A stretch of DNA of 64,000 nucleotides from Candidatus Effluviviaceae Genus I sp. (GCA_016867725.1 VGIX01000001.1:96001-160000), one strand, 5' to 3'. Shown: positions 31,508 to 40,518, counted from the stretch's first letter. A program made the numbers and translations. Notes: generated by a model from the letters alone, not told the origin.

Positions 31508-32305
31508 TTATAGCCGCTCCGCGACCCCCTCGACGAGCGAAAGGAGCTTCCTCGATCCGGCGCGGCCGGCCCTGAGGACCTCCCCGTGCGTCGTGCTCGT
31601 GAAGCGGCCGGGAAGCGGGACGTTCGTGATGAGCGAGAGGCCGAGCACCTCCATGCCGGCGCCCGCCGCGGCCGCCGCCTCGGAGACCGTCGACATGCCG
31701 ACGGCGGAGGCCCCGAGCCTCCGGGCCAGCGAGATCTCCGCCGGCGTCTCGTAGGCCGGCCCGAGCGACCCGAGGTACACGCCCTCGCGAAGCGCGATGC
31801 CGCGCGCCGCGCCGACGTCCCGCGCGAGCGCCGCGAGGCGCGGCGAGTACGCGGGCGCGCGGCCCGTCGGCGCGCCGGCCGTGCGGCATCGCCCGCCGAG
31901 GAGCGATATCTGATCGACGATGAGCATCACGTCCCCGACCGAGAAGCCCGGGTCCACGCCGCCCGAGGCGTTCGTGAGAGCGAGCGCGACGACCCCGAGG
32001 CGGCGCAGCGCGCGCACGGCGAACACGACCTCGTCGGGGCCACGCCCCTCGTAGTGGTGCACGCGGCCGGAGATCACGAGCGCCGGCTTCGACGCGATCG
32101 TGCACGAGACGACGGCGCCGTCGTGCCCCCCGACTCCGGGAACGGGGAAGCCGGGCACGTCCGCGCACCGCGCGCGGGCGATGACCTCGACACCGTCCAG
32201 GAACGACGAGAGCCCGGAGCCGAGCACGATGCCGAGCGTCGCGCCGCCGAACCCGGCCCGCCCCAGCCAGTCCACGGACCGCGCGAGCCGGTCTCTCGAG
32301 GTCAT
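31508..32305 (-). CDS. Purine-nucleoside phosphorylase
   Basis: This 265-residue PNP family protein has LGSGLSSF, the ribose-phosphate site SGRVHHYEG, TNASGGVDPGF, the substrate-side LGPAYETPAEI, and VGMSTVSEA. It cleaves purine nucleosides with phosphate in salvage. It resembles trimeric (inosine/guanosine) PNP; the related MTAP-type is less likely from the YETPAEI loop. Its ATG overlaps the rimI stop in ATGA. Confidence 0.94.
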   Translation of the reverse strand: MTSRDRLARSVDWLGRAGFGGATLGIVLGSGLSSFLDGVEVIARARCADVPGFPVPGVGGHDGAVVSCTIASKPALVISGRVHHYEGRGPDEVVFAVRALRRLGVVALALTNASGGVDPGFSVGDVMLIVDQISLLGGRCRTAGAPTGRAPAYSPRLAALARDVGAARGIALREGVYLGSLGPAYETPAEISLARRLGASAVGMSTVSEAAAAAGAGMEVLGLSLITNVPLPGRFTSTTHGEVLRAGRAGSRKLLSLVEGVAERL

Positions 32306-32808
32306 GCCACGCCCTCCGCGCCCGGGCCGTCGGCCGCCTCGCCGAACTCGCGGAACATGACGAGCGCGTGCTCGCCGTTGTCCTCGTAGTACCCGCGGCG
32401 GATCGCGACGCCGCGGAACCCGCACCGCTCGTAGACGGCGATGGCGCGGGCGTTCGACACGCGCACCTCGAGCGCCGCGTGCCGGATGCCGCGCCCGGCC
32501 GCCGCGGCGAGCGCCGCCGCCACGAGCCGGGCGCCGAGGCCCTCGCCCTGTCTGTCCGGTCGGACCGCGAGATTGCCGATGTGGAGCTCGTCGACGACGT
32601 GCCAGGCGACGAGGTACCCCTCGACGCGACCGCCCTCCTCGGCGACGAACGACATGGAGCGCGTGTCCCCGGAGACCTCGTTCTCGAACGACTGCCTCGA
32701 CCACGGCATCGCGAAGACCGCCTGCTCGATCTCGCAGACGGCGTCGAGGTCGTCCGCGGTCATCGGCCTCACGGTCACGGGGTCCGACACGGCGCGCGCG
32801 TCCATCAC
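32302..32808 (-). CDS. rimI: Ribosomal-protein-alanine N-acetyltransferase RimI
   Basis: This 168-residue GNAT acetyltransferase has VRPMTADDLDAVCEIEQ, the RimI-typical PWSRQSFENEV, the acetyl-CoA loop VRPDRQGEGLGARLV, and EVRVSNARAIAVYERCGF. It probably acetylates the N-terminus of ribosomal protein S18 or other proteins. tsaB-rimI neighbouring is conserved widely. The GTG start overlaps the tsaB stop; the next codon is ATG (32803-32805) and is an equally good start. Confidence 0.94.
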   Translation of the reverse strand: MMDARAVSDPVTVRPMTADDLDAVCEIEQAVFAMPWSRQSFENEVSGDTRSMSFVAEEGGRVEGYLVAWHVVDELHIGNLAVRPDRQGEGLGARLVAAALAAAAGRGIRHAALEVRVSNARAIAVYERCGFRGVAIRRGYYEDNGEHALVMFREFGEAADGPGAEGVA

Positions 32809-33473
32809 ACGCCCCGGAGGTAGATGGGCTCGAGCGCGTCGAGGTCGGGCGGAGGAGCAGCCGAAGCGCCCTCGACCATCGCCGCGATCGCGCGCGCCGA
32901 GGGCCTCTGCAGCTCCTCCGACGGGAAGCGCGCCGCGTCCCCGAGCGCCCGCATGAGCTCGTCGCGGTACGCTACGGCCCCGGTGCCGACGAGGAGCACG
33001 GGCTTCCCGGCCGCCGCGCCGGCCACGCGCGCGGCGAAGGCGTCCGGCGGCTCGGCGGCGTCATCGAGAAGGCGCCGGGGCGCCCGCCCCAGCACGAAGA
33101 GCGCCCCGTAGACCTCGCCGCGCCTGGCGTCGAGCGCCGCGCCCACGAGCTCCCCCTCGTCCCGGGCGCTCCGCGCGAGGGCCTCGAGCGTCGGCACCGG
33201 CCGCACGGGCACGCCGGAGACCGCCGAGAGCCCCTTGGCCGTCGCGAGACCCACCCTGAGGCCCGTGAAGCGCCCCGGCCCGATCGAGACGCCGATGGCG
33301 TCGAGCGCCCTGAGGTCCGTCCCGGACTCGCGAAGCGTCTCGGCGATGGCGATGATGAGCTCCTCGGCGCGGCCGCGGCCGGCGGCGAGCCGTCGCGCGG
33401 CCAGGACCTCGCCGCCCTCGACGACGGCGACGTCCTCGACGGGTGTTGAGGTCTCGATCGTGAGCACGCGCAT
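32805..33473 (-). CDS. tsaB: tRNA t6A synthesis protein TsaB
   Basis: This 222-residue ASKHA-fold protein starts MRVLTIETSTPVEDVAVV and has SIGPGRFTGLRVGLATAKGL, the family signature. TsaB supports TsaD in making threonylcarbamoyl-adenosine at position 37 of ANN-reading tRNAs. TsaD is not in the window. tsaE is four bp upstream and rimI overlaps downstream. Confidence 0.95.
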   Translation of the reverse strand: MRVLTIETSTPVEDVAVVEGGEVLAARRLAAGRGRAEELIIAIAETLRESGTDLRALDAIGVSIGPGRFTGLRVGLATAKGLSAVSGVPVRPVPTLEALARSARDEGELVGAALDARRGEVYGALFVLGRAPRRLLDDAAEPPDAFAARVAGAAAGKPVLLVGTGAVAYRDELMRALGDAARFPSEELQRPSARAIAAMVEGASAAPPPDLDALEPIYLRGV

Positions 33474-33477
33474 CGCC

Positions 33478-33975
33478 CTACTCCCTCCCCCGTCCGCTCG
33501 CCCAGCGGTCAGCCGCCTCGACCGCCGGCGCGTGGGCCGGCCCCGTCGCCGTGAGGGTCACGCGGCGGACCTCCGCGTCCACGAGCTCGAGCGAGACGTC
33601 CAGCCGGTCCTTCGGCAGGAGCTCGGGGACGCGGTCCGCCCACTCGACGAGCGCCACGCCTTCGCCGTAGAAGAGCTCGCGATACCCGAGCTCGTGGAGC
33701 GGCCCGGCGTCCGACAGGCGGTACAGGTCAACGTGGATGACGGGCACGCGGCCCGCGTACTCGTTGACGATGACGAAGCTCGGGCTCGACACGACCCCGG
33801 AGCAACCGAGCCCCAGCGCGATGCCCTGCGCGAGGACGGTCTTGCCGCTTCCCAGCTCCCCGAGGAGCCCCACGAAGCCGCCCGCCGGAAGGGCGCGGCC
33901 GAGCGCGCGGCCGAGCTCCCGCGTCTCGTCGGGCGACCGCGTGACGATCGCGTGAGGGCCGGCGCGGCGCGTCAT
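33478..33975 (-). CDS. tsaE: tRNA t6A synthesis ATPase TsaE
   Basis: This 165-residue P-loop ATPase has LLGELGSGKTVLAQGIALGLG, SPSFVIVNEYAGRVPVIHVDLYRL and VEWADRVPELLP, all typical of TsaE, which drives the TsaB-TsaD-TsaE complex. The ATG at 33973-33975 lies two bases after the porX stop, so it is tightly linked to the regulator gene. Confidence 0.96.
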   Translation of the reverse strand: MTRRAGPHAIVTRSPDETRELGRALGRALPAGGFVGLLGELGSGKTVLAQGIALGLGCSGVVSSPSFVIVNEYAGRVPVIHVDLYRLSDAGPLHELGYRELFYGEGVALVEWADRVPELLPKDRLDVSLELVDAEVRRVTLTATGPAHAPAVEAADRWASGRGRE

Positions 33976-33977
33976 CG

Positions 33978-35540
33978 TCAGGCCTTCGGAAGCATGACCG
34001 CGCAGGGAAGGACCATCTCCTCGAGCGAGATCCCGCCGTGCTGGAAGCTTCCCTTGTACTGGCGCTCGTAGCGGTGGAAATCGGTCGGGTACACGAAGTA
34101 GTAGTCCTCCTTCGCGATCGCGTACTGCTTGCTCGCCCCGTCGCTCGGCAGCTTGAAGCGGGCCGGGTTCGTGATGAGGAACGTCTCCTTCTCGTTGCAC
34201 CCCAGGTTGCTCCCGAACTTGTAGCGGAGGTTCGTCGAGGTCTCTCGGTTCCCGCGCACGAGCGCCGCGCGCCTGCCGAGCGTCACGCCGTGGTCCGTCG
34301 TGAGGACGACGGCCGCCTTGTGCCTGGCCATCTCGATGAGGATGTGATAGAGGGCCGAGTGGTTGAACCACGACCGCACGAGCGAGCGGAACGCCGCCTC
34401 GTCGGGCGCGATCTCCTGGAGGATCTCCGACTCGGACCGCGAGTGCGAGAGGATGTCGACGAAGTTGTACACGAGCGACACGAGCGAGAGCCCGCGCATC
34501 GAGGACATCTGCCGCCGGACGTTGTCCGCCTCGTCCTTCTCGTAGATCTTCACGTACTTCGGCTCCGGCGTCAGGCGGACGCCGAGCCGATCGAGCTGCG
34601 CGTCCATGAGCTGACGCTCGTAGCGGTTCTTGCTGAACTCGTCGCGCGCGGGCGTGGCCCAGAGGTCCGGGTACTTCTCGCCGAGCTGCGAGGGATAGAG
34701 CCCGCTGAAGAGCGCGTTCCGCGAGAACGGCGTCGCGGTCGGGAGGATCGAGTAGTAGTAGTGGTTCGTGATGTCGAAGAACGACTCGAGACTCGTCGCG
34801 ATGCTCAGCCAGTGGTCCAGGCGCATGCAGTCGAGCACGACGAAGTAGACCTTCTCCCTGGCCTTGAGCCTGGGCGCCACGAACGTCCGCACGACGTCCA
34901 CCGAGAGCGGCGGCCGGTCCTTCGCGTCGTTGACCCACCCTTCGTAGTTGGCGACCACGTAGCGCGAGAACTCGGCGTTGGCGCTGTGCTCGAGATCGTC
35001 GTGCGCCTGCCGGAGCCCCGGGTCGCGGAACCGGTCGAGCTCGAGGTCCCACGACACGAGGCGCGTGTACAACTGGATCCAGTCCCGCCAGCCGAGCGGG
35101 TCCATGATGCTGCCGCGCAGCTCGGACGAGTCCTGAGCGTACCGCTGGGCCAGCTGGTCCTGGAGGATGCGCTGGCCGTCGAGGAGCCGCTTGATGGCGA
35201 GGAACACCTGCGAGGGCTTCACGGGCTTGATGAGGAAGTCGTCGATGCGCCGGCCGAGCGCGTCGTTCATCAGCTCCTCTTCCTCGCTCTTCGTGACCAT
35301 CACGACGGGAACGGCCGGGTCGATGGCCTTGATCTCGCCCAGGGTCGTGAGTCCGTCCATGCCGACCATCATCTCGTCGAGCAGCACGATGTCGTAGCGG
35401 ACCTTCTTCAGAAGCTCGATGGCCTCGCCGCCGCCCGGCGCGGGCGTGACGTCGTAGCCCTTCTGCTCGAGGAATATCATGTGCGGCCGAAGCAGGTCGA
35501 TCTCGTCGTCGACCCAGAGGACCTTCCTGGAACCGTTCAT
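33978..35540 (-). CDS. porX: PorX-type response regulator (receiver plus PglZ/alkaline-phosphatase-like domain)
   Basis: This 520-residue protein has an N-terminal CheY-like receiver with the acidic pair at residues 11-12, phospho-acceptor Asp55 (LLDEMM) and a switch lysine in FLIKP. A long PglZ domain of the alkaline phosphatase superfamily follows: VLDCMRLDHW, LPTATPFSRNALFSGLYP and metal-binding TTDHG. This architecture is that of PorX, which regulates the type IX secretion system in Bacteroidota and whose PglZ domain can hydrolyse signalling nucleotides. A histidine kinase gene lies 50 bp upstream. Exported proteins with type IX-like C-termini occur elsewhere in the window. Confidence 0.9.
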   Translation of the reverse strand: MNGSRKVLWVDDEIDLLRPHMIFLEQKGYDVTPAPGGGEAIELLKKVRYDIVLLDEMMVGMDGLTTLGEIKAIDPAVPVVMVTKSEEEELMNDALGRRIDDFLIKPVKPSQVFLAIKRLLDGQRILQDQLAQRYAQDSSELRGSIMDPLGWRDWIQLYTRLVSWDLELDRFRDPGLRQAHDDLEHSANAEFSRYVVANYEGWVNDAKDRPPLSVDVVRTFVAPRLKAREKVYFVVLDCMRLDHWLSIATSLESFFDITNHYYYSILPTATPFSRNALFSGLYPSQLGEKYPDLWATPARDEFSKNRYERQLMDAQLDRLGVRLTPEPKYVKIYEKDEADNVRRQMSSMRGLSLVSLVYNFVDILSHSRSESEILQEIAPDEAAFRSLVRSWFNHSALYHILIEMARHKAAVVLTTDHGVTLGRRAALVRGNRETSTNLRYKFGSNLGCNEKETFLITNPARFKLPSDGASKQYAIAKEDYYFVYPTDFHRYERQYKGSFQHGGISLEEMVLPCAVMLPKA

Positions 35541-35590
35541 CCACTCCTCCACCCTGACCCCGGATGCGGCATGGGAGGCGCCGCGCCCTT

Positions 35591-36868
35591 CTAGGTCGCA
35601 GGAAGCGAGATGACGAAGGCCGTGCCCTTCCCGGGCTCGGTCCACGCCACGTAGAGACGCCCCTTGTGGTACTCCTCGACGATCCTCCGCGAGAGCGCAA
35701 GCCCGAGCCCCCAGCCCTTGCGCTTCGTGGAGTAGCCGGGCGCGAACACCCGGCGACGGTCGCCCGGCGGCAGGCCGCGGCCGCTGTCCTTGATGACGAC
35801 CTCGACCACGCCGTCCCTGGGCACGTGCCGCGCGGAGATCTCGATGCGACCGCCGTCCTCGCCGAGCGCCTCGGCGGCGTTCTTCACGAGGTTCTCGATG
35901 ACCCACTCCATGAGCTCGCGGTTGATGTCCACGAGCGGCACGTTCTCGTAGTTCTCCTCGATGGTGATGCTCCTGCCGAGACCGTGCAGCCGCCGTCGGA
36001 GGTAGTCGAGCGCCTCGCGGAGCACCCCGACGACGTCCTGCCGCCTGGTCCGCGGCGTCGAGCCGATCTGGTTGAAGCGCAGCGAGATCTTCTCGAGGCG
36101 CTCGAGGTCGCGCTGCATCTCGTCGGTCATGCGGACGAGCGCGTCCGGGTCGCTGTCCGCGCGCGTGGACTCCCGGATGAGCTCCACCCAGCCCATGAGC
36201 GACGAGATGGGGGTCCCAAGCTGGTGCGCCGTCTCGCGCGCCATCCCGATCCAGATGGACCGCAGCTCCGCGAGCTTCGCGTTCCTGAACCCGAGGAACC
36301 CCAGGAGCACGACGATGCCGAACGCGGCGAGCTCGAGCGCCGGCACGTAGCGCATCTCGCGGATCATGCTGGACTCGCCGTAGTGCACATATCCGAGGGC
36401 AGGCTGGTTAGGGTGATGGGTCATCGGAATGGGCTCGTTGATCCTGTCGATGTCGCGCGCGAGCGCCATGACCTGCCCGAGCCTCGTGGAGTCGGGGGTC
36501 GCCGGGTGGGCGCGCAGGTACTCCTCGTGCGTCACGTCGTAGGGATCGAAGCCCACCGGCAGGTTCTTCCAGGTGATGGGCACGCCGCGGACGTCGGTGA
36601 TCACGATGGGGAAGTTGATGGTCTCGATGAGCTTGCCGAAGACGAGCCGGAGCTCCTCGTCCTCGCTCGCCGCGTAGGTCGCGCTCGCGCACAGGCTCGC
36701 GATCGAGCTCGAGAGCGTCTCGGCCTGGACCTCGAGGCGGCGGATGAGGCTGTTGGTGTAGAGGAAGATGGCGACGGCGATGACGAGGATGCCGACGAAG
36801 ATGTAGGCCCTCGATCGCTGGAGCGCCAGCTCGTCGGCGTCGAGCCGCCACTGCCCGCCCTGTCGCAT
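35591..36868 (-). CDS. Sensor histidine kinase, probable partner of PorX
   Basis: This 425-residue kinase has two membrane segments (about residues 21-38 and 175-195) flanking a periplasmic or sensor region, then the H-box ARETAHQLGTPISSL (His215), an N-box ENLVKNAAEAL, DSGRGLPP and the G-box GWGLGLALSRRIV. The HQLGTPLSSL-type H-box is similar to PorY and related kinases of Bacteroidota. Its gene is followed by porX, so cognate pairing is inferred. The ATG at 36866-36868 has GGAGG five bases upstream. Confidence 0.88.
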   Translation of the reverse strand: MRQGGQWRLDADELALQRSRAYIFVGILVIAVAIFLYTNSLIRRLEVQAETLSSSIASLCASATYAASEDEELRLVFGKLIETINFPIVITDVRGVPITWKNLPVGFDPYDVTHEEYLRAHPATPDSTRLGQVMALARDIDRINEPIPMTHHPNQPALGYVHYGESSMIREMRYVPALELAAFGIVVLLGFLGFRNAKLAELRSIWIGMARETAHQLGTPISSLMGWVELIRESTRADSDPDALVRMTDEMQRDLERLEKISLRFNQIGSTPRTRRQDVVGVLREALDYLRRRLHGLGRSITIEENYENVPLVDINRELMEWVIENLVKNAAEALGEDGGRIEISARHVPRDGVVEVVIKDSGRGLPPGDRRRVFAPGYSTKRKGWGLGLALSRRIVEEYHKGRLYVAWTEPGKGTAFVISLPAT

Positions 36869-36906
36869 CGCTGCCTCCGGACGCGGAACACGGCCGTTCG
36901 GGTCAC

Positions 36907-36915
36907 AGCATACCA
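36907..36915 (-). promoter_or_regulatory. Extended -10 promoter of the kinase-porX operon
   Basis: The minus strand reads TGGTATGCT, an extended -10 (TGn plus TATGCT). The sequence 17 bp upstream (TTTCGC) is a poor -35. Transcription would start about 31 bp before the kinase ATG. Confidence 0.45.
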
Positions 36916-36920
36916 CAGGA

Positions 36921-36948
36921 GCGGGCCGCGCGAAAGCGGGCGGCCCGC
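36921..36948 (-). terminator. Hairpin after serS
   Basis: GCGGGCCG and CGGCCCGC pair perfectly (eight pairs) around a loop that contains GCTTTC on the minus strand, 17 bp after the serS stop. No T-run follows, but the position between serS and a new promoter suggests termination. Confidence 0.5.
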
Positions 36949-36964
36949 GACGGGGCGCGGGAGG

Positions 36965-38236
36965 CTACGCGATCTCGGAGAGGCCGCTCACGTACGGGCG
37001 CAGCGCGTCGGGGACGACGATCGTGCCGCGGTCGGTCTGGTAGTTCTCGATCACGGCGATCACCGTGCGGGGCAGCGCGACGCCGGAGCCGTTCAGCGTG
37101 TGCACGAAGCGCGCCTTGCCGCCGCCCGCCGGGCGGTACTGGATCCCCGCGCGCCGGGCCTGGAAGTCCTCGAAGTTGCTGCACGAGGAGACCTCGAGCC
37201 AGCGGCCGCAGCCCGGCGCCCACACGTCGAGGTCGTAGCACTTCGCGGCGGAGAACGAGAGGTCGCCCGTGCACAGCGCCTTCACGCGGTACGGAAGGTC
37301 GAGGCGCTGGAGAATGGACTCGGCGCACGCCGTGAGCGACTCGAGCTCGTCGTACGAGGTCTCCGGCTCCACGAGCTTGACCATCTCGACCTTGTCGAAC
37401 TGGTGCACGCGCACGAGCCCGCGTGTGTCCTTGCCGTACGAGCCCGCCTCGCGGCGGAAGCACGGCGTGTAGGCCGTGTAGCGGACGGGAAGCCGCTCGC
37501 CGGGCAGGATCTCGTCGCGATGGATGTTCGTGAGCGGCACCTCCGCGGTCGGGATGAGGAAGAGCTCGTCGCCCTCGCAGCGGTACATGTCGCTCTCGAG
37601 CTTCGGCAGCTGGCCCGTGCCGACCATCGAGTCGCGGTTGGCGACGAACGGCGGCGAGATCTCCGTGTACCCGTGCTCGGTCGTGTGGACGTCGAGCATG
37701 AACCGTATGAGCGCACGCTCGAGCAGGGCGCCCACTCCGACGAAGGTCACGAAGCCCGACCCCGCGATCTTCGAGGCGCTCCGGAAGTCGAGAATGCCCA
37801 GGGCCTCGCCGATCTCCCAGTGCGGCACGGGCTTCGCGGCGAGCGGGTGCGGGTCCCCCCACGACCGGACCGTGACGTTCTCGTCCTCGGTGGCGCCGAC
37901 GGGGACGCTCGCGTGCGGGACGTTCGGGATGGTGAGCTCGAGCGCGCGCACCTGCTCGCGCGCCGCGGCGATGCGCTCGTCGTGCTCCTTGATGCGCGCA
38001 GAGACGCCCCGCATCCTCTCGACGATCTCCGAAGCGTCGCCGCCCTCGCGCTTGAGCGCCGCCACCCGCTCGCTCGCCTCGTTGCGCTCGCGCTTGAGAT
38101 CGTCGGCCGCGACGAGAAGCCCGCGGAGCTCGGCGTCCAGCTCGAGCAGACGGTCGAGGTCGGCCTTCTCCCCCTTGTCGCGGATCGCCGCGCGGACGAC
38201 GTCGGGGTTCGCACGGATGAACCTGAGATCGAGCAC
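36965..38236 (-). CDS. serS: Seryl-tRNA synthetase
   Basis: This 423-residue class II synthetase begins MLDLRFIRANPDVVRAAIRD and has the N-terminal coiled coil (about residues 25-105). Motif 2 is CFRREAGSYGKDTRG, and motif 3 lies in the SSCSNFEDFQARR and TLNGSGVALPRT region. It charges tRNA-Ser and also tRNA-Sec with serine, the first step in selenocysteine formation, so it also matters for the selenoproteins here. It lies 41 bp after the sugar-phosphate transferase gene. Confidence 0.98.
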   Translation of the reverse strand: MLDLRFIRANPDVVRAAIRDKGEKADLDRLLELDAELRGLLVAADDLKRERNEASERVAALKREGGDASEIVERMRGVSARIKEHDERIAAAREQVRALELTIPNVPHASVPVGATEDENVTVRSWGDPHPLAAKPVPHWEIGEALGILDFRSASKIAGSGFVTFVGVGALLERALIRFMLDVHTTEHGYTEISPPFVANRDSMVGTGQLPKLESDMYRCEGDELFLIPTAEVPLTNIHRDEILPGERLPVRYTAYTPCFRREAGSYGKDTRGLVRVHQFDKVEMVKLVEPETSYDELESLTACAESILQRLDLPYRVKALCTGDLSFSAAKCYDLDVWAPGCGRWLEVSSCSNFEDFQARRAGIQYRPAGGGKARFVHTLNGSGVALPRTVIAVIENYQTDRGTIVVPDALRPYVSGLSEIA

Positions 38237-38277
38237 GGGCGCATCCCCTGCGCGTCGCGACTCGCGCGACGGCGCGT

Positions 38278-39435
38278 TCAGCGCACTTCGACGGTCTCGC
38301 TGGGACGCCGAGAGCGCCGCCCGCCGGTATAGACCCGGTCCCGGGGCACGAGGATCGCGAGGTCGTCACGGTCCGGGATCCGGATCGCGACGCGGCGCGC
38401 GCCCGGGGCGGACTGCACCATGCCCGCGGTCACCGGAACGCGGAAGAGCCTGAGGCCTAGGAACGCCATGCCCCCCGCGGCCGCGATGGTCGCCAGGGGC
38501 AGGACCACGGGGCTCCGACCCATGAAGCGGGACACGACGACGGCCGTCGCGGTGAGCGACAGCGACATGATGTAGATGGCCAGGGCCGTCTGGCGCGAGC
38601 TCAGTCCCAGGCGCGCGAGGCGGTGCGAGCTGTGGTCGCGCCCGCCCTCGGAGAGCCTCCGCCCGTCCATGAGGCGGGACACGGTCACGAGCGTCGCGTC
38701 GAAGATCGGGTAGCCGAGCATGAGGACCGGCACGAGAAGGGACGACGCGCCCGTCCCCGCGTTCGCCACGGCGCGCAGGGACAGCCCGCCGACGACGTAC
38801 CCGAGGAAGAGGCTGCCGGCGTCGCCGAGGAAGATCGAGGCCGGCGACGAGTTGTACCGCAGGAAGCCGAGCGCCCCTCCGGCCACGGAGATGGCCGCGA
38901 TGGCCGTGGGCACGTGGCCGTTGCCGAGCGCCAGCGTGAAGATGCCGAACGTGGCGATCGCGGCGAGCCCCGACGTGATGCCGTCCATGTTGTCGAGGAA
39001 GTTGAAGGCGTTCATGAGCCCGACCATCCAGAAGAGCGCGAGCCCGTAGGCCAGGGGAAGCGGCAGCGGGATGCCGTCGACCCCGCCCGACAGCAGCATC
39101 ACGAGGGCGGCCGCGGACTGCCCGGCCAGCTTCGTGGCCGGCCGCATGCCGTTGGCGTCGTCGGCCAGCCCGAGCACGATGACCATGAGGCCGCCGGACA
39201 TGAACCCGACGATCCTCGCGCTGTACGGGCACCGGATGAGGGCCAGCGCGGCCGAGGCGGAGGCCAGGCTCGCAAGCGCCACCGCGACGCCGCCCATGAG
39301 CGGCGTGGGGGTCGCGTGCACCTTCTGTCTGTTCGGGTAGTCGAGAAAGCGGAGGCGGGTCGCCAGGCTCCTGACCGCCGGGGTGAGCGCGATGACGGCG
39401 AGCATGGACAGCCCGAAGGCGCAGAGGAAGACCAT
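38278..39435 (-). CDS. Polyprenyl-phosphate glycosyl-1-phosphate transferase (WecA/MraY family)
   Basis: This 385-residue integral membrane protein has the family motifs LADDANG, NAFNFLDNMDGI, FLGDAGSLFLGY and the late GGRDHSSHRLARLG, including the acidic residues that bind magnesium. It loads a sugar phosphate, commonly GlcNAc-1-P, onto undecaprenyl phosphate as the first step of a surface polysaccharide. MraY is less likely because the murein genes are not here and the HSSHRL motif fits the WecA/TagO group. It has its own promoter. A hydrophilic tail after about residue 340 is longer than usual. Confidence 0.93.
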   Translation of the reverse strand: MVFLCAFGLSMLAVIALTPAVRSLATRLRFLDYPNRQKVHATPTPLMGGVAVALASLASASAALALIRCPYSARIVGFMSGGLMVIVLGLADDANGMRPATKLAGQSAAALVMLLSGGVDGIPLPLPLAYGLALFWMVGLMNAFNFLDNMDGITSGLAAIATFGIFTLALGNGHVPTAIAAISVAGGALGFLRYNSSPASIFLGDAGSLFLGYVVGGLSLRAVANAGTGASSLLVPVLMLGYPIFDATLVTVSRLMDGRRLSEGGRDHSSHRLARLGLSSRQTALAIYIMSLSLTATAVVVSRFMGRSPVVLPLATIAAAGGMAFLGLRLFRVPVTAGMVQSAPGARRVAIRIPDRDDLAILVPRDRVYTGGRRSRRPSETVEVR

Positions 39436-39472
39436 GACAGCTCCCTGACCTACGTGTCAGATGTCGAACGGC

Positions 39473-39501
39473 AGTATTGTCAGGACACACACAGCTGTCA
39501 A
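39473..39501 (-). promoter_or_regulatory. Sigma70-like promoter of the WecA-like gene
   Basis: The minus-strand -35 TTGACA (39501-39496) and -10 AATACT (39478-39473) have a 17-bp spacer. Just downstream (39445-39460) CTGAC and GTCAG form a small inverted repeat that could be an operator. Confidence 0.6.
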
Positions 39502-39558
39502 CTTCTTTCTCCGGGCCCACCCTCCAGCCGGCGGCCCCGCGGCGCTGCCGCGGCGCGC

Positions 39559-40518
39559 TCAGCTCTTGAAGTGCTCGATCACGCGCTCGAGGAGTCCGTC
39601 GAGCGAGACCCGCGGCTCGTAGCCGATCGCCGCGCGGATCTTCGCGAGATCGGGGACACGCCGCCGCATGTCCTCGAAGCCCTGCTCGTACGCCTTCTCG
39701 TAGGGGATGTACTCGATCGGGGACGCGCTTCCGGTCATCCGCTTGACCTTCGTCGCGAGTTCCTCGATCGTGACCTCCTCGTCGCTCCCGATGTTGAAGA
39801 CGTTGCCGTTCGCCGCAGGCGTCTCGACGAGCCCCAGCACGCCGCGCACGACGTCCGACACGTCGCAGAAGCACCGCGACTGCTTGCCGTCGCCGTAGAT
39901 GGTGAGCGGGTGGCCCAGCAGCGCCTGCTTCACGAATCTCGGGATGACCATCCCGTACTGCCCCGTCTGCCTAGGGCCGCACGTGTTGAAGCAGCGCACG
40001 ATCACGACGGGCAGCTGCTTCTCCCGGTGGTACGCAAGCGCGAGGAACTCGTCCACCGCCTTGGAGTCGGAGTAGCTCCAGCGCGAGATGGTCGTCGCGC
40101 CGAGGATCCTGTCGTCGTTCTCCTTGCAGGGCTGCGAGTTCGCCTTCCCGTAGATCTCCGACGTGGAGAAGACGACGGTGGTGCGCTTGCTCTCGTTCGC
40201 GTGCTTGAGGACGATCTCCGTGCCGCGGATGTTCGTCTCGAGCGACTTGAGCGGGTTCTCGATGATGTAGGCCACGCCCACGGCGGCGGCCAGGTGAAAG
40301 ACCGTGTCCACCTTCGAGGTGAACTCGCGGACGACGCGTTCGTCGAGGATCGTGTCGATCGTGTAGTGGAACCTCGGGTGGCTCTCCAGGTGTGCGATGT
40401 TCTCGTACCGCCCCGTGGAGAGGTCGTCGATGACCCACACCTCGTCGTTCCTCTCGAGGAGAGTCTCGACGAGATGGGAACCGATGAACCCGGCGCCGCC
40501 GGTCACGAGCGCCTTCAC
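39559..40518 (-). CDS. NAD-dependent nucleotide-sugar epimerase/dehydratase (extended SDR)
   Basis: This 319-residue protein has the Rossmann motif GGAGFIGSHL, FHLAAAVGV, an STSEIYG block, the catalytic YxxxK as YSDSKAVDE, and RCFNTCGPRQTGQYGMVIP. It resembles UDP-glucose 4-epimerases and UDP-glucuronate decarboxylases; the exact substrate cannot be set from sequence alone. A UDP-glucose dehydrogenase in the same locus would supply UDP-glucuronate, making a decarboxylase or epimerase acting on it possible. The start is GTG with GGAGG seven bases upstream. Confidence 0.9.
   Translation of the reverse strand: MKALVTGGAGFIGSHLVETLLERNDEVWVIDDLSTGRYENIAHLESHPRFHYTIDTILDERVVREFTSKVDTVFHLAAAVGVAYIIENPLKSLETNIRGTEIVLKHANESKRTTVVFSTSEIYGKANSQPCKENDDRILGATTISRWSYSDSKAVDEFLALAYHREKQLPVVIVRCFNTCGPRQTGQYGMVIPRFVKQALLGHPLTIYGDGKQSRCFCDVSDVVRGVLGLVETPAANGNVFNIGSDEEVTIEELATKVKRMTGSASPIEYIPYEKAYEQGFEDMRRRVPDLAKIRAAIGYEPRVSLDGLLERVIEHFKS

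Noticed and set aside
38278-39435. MraY (peptidoglycan) identity for the sugar-phosphate transferase
   Set aside because: The HSSHRL motif and the polysaccharide context fit the WecA/TagO group, and no other murein genes are nearby.
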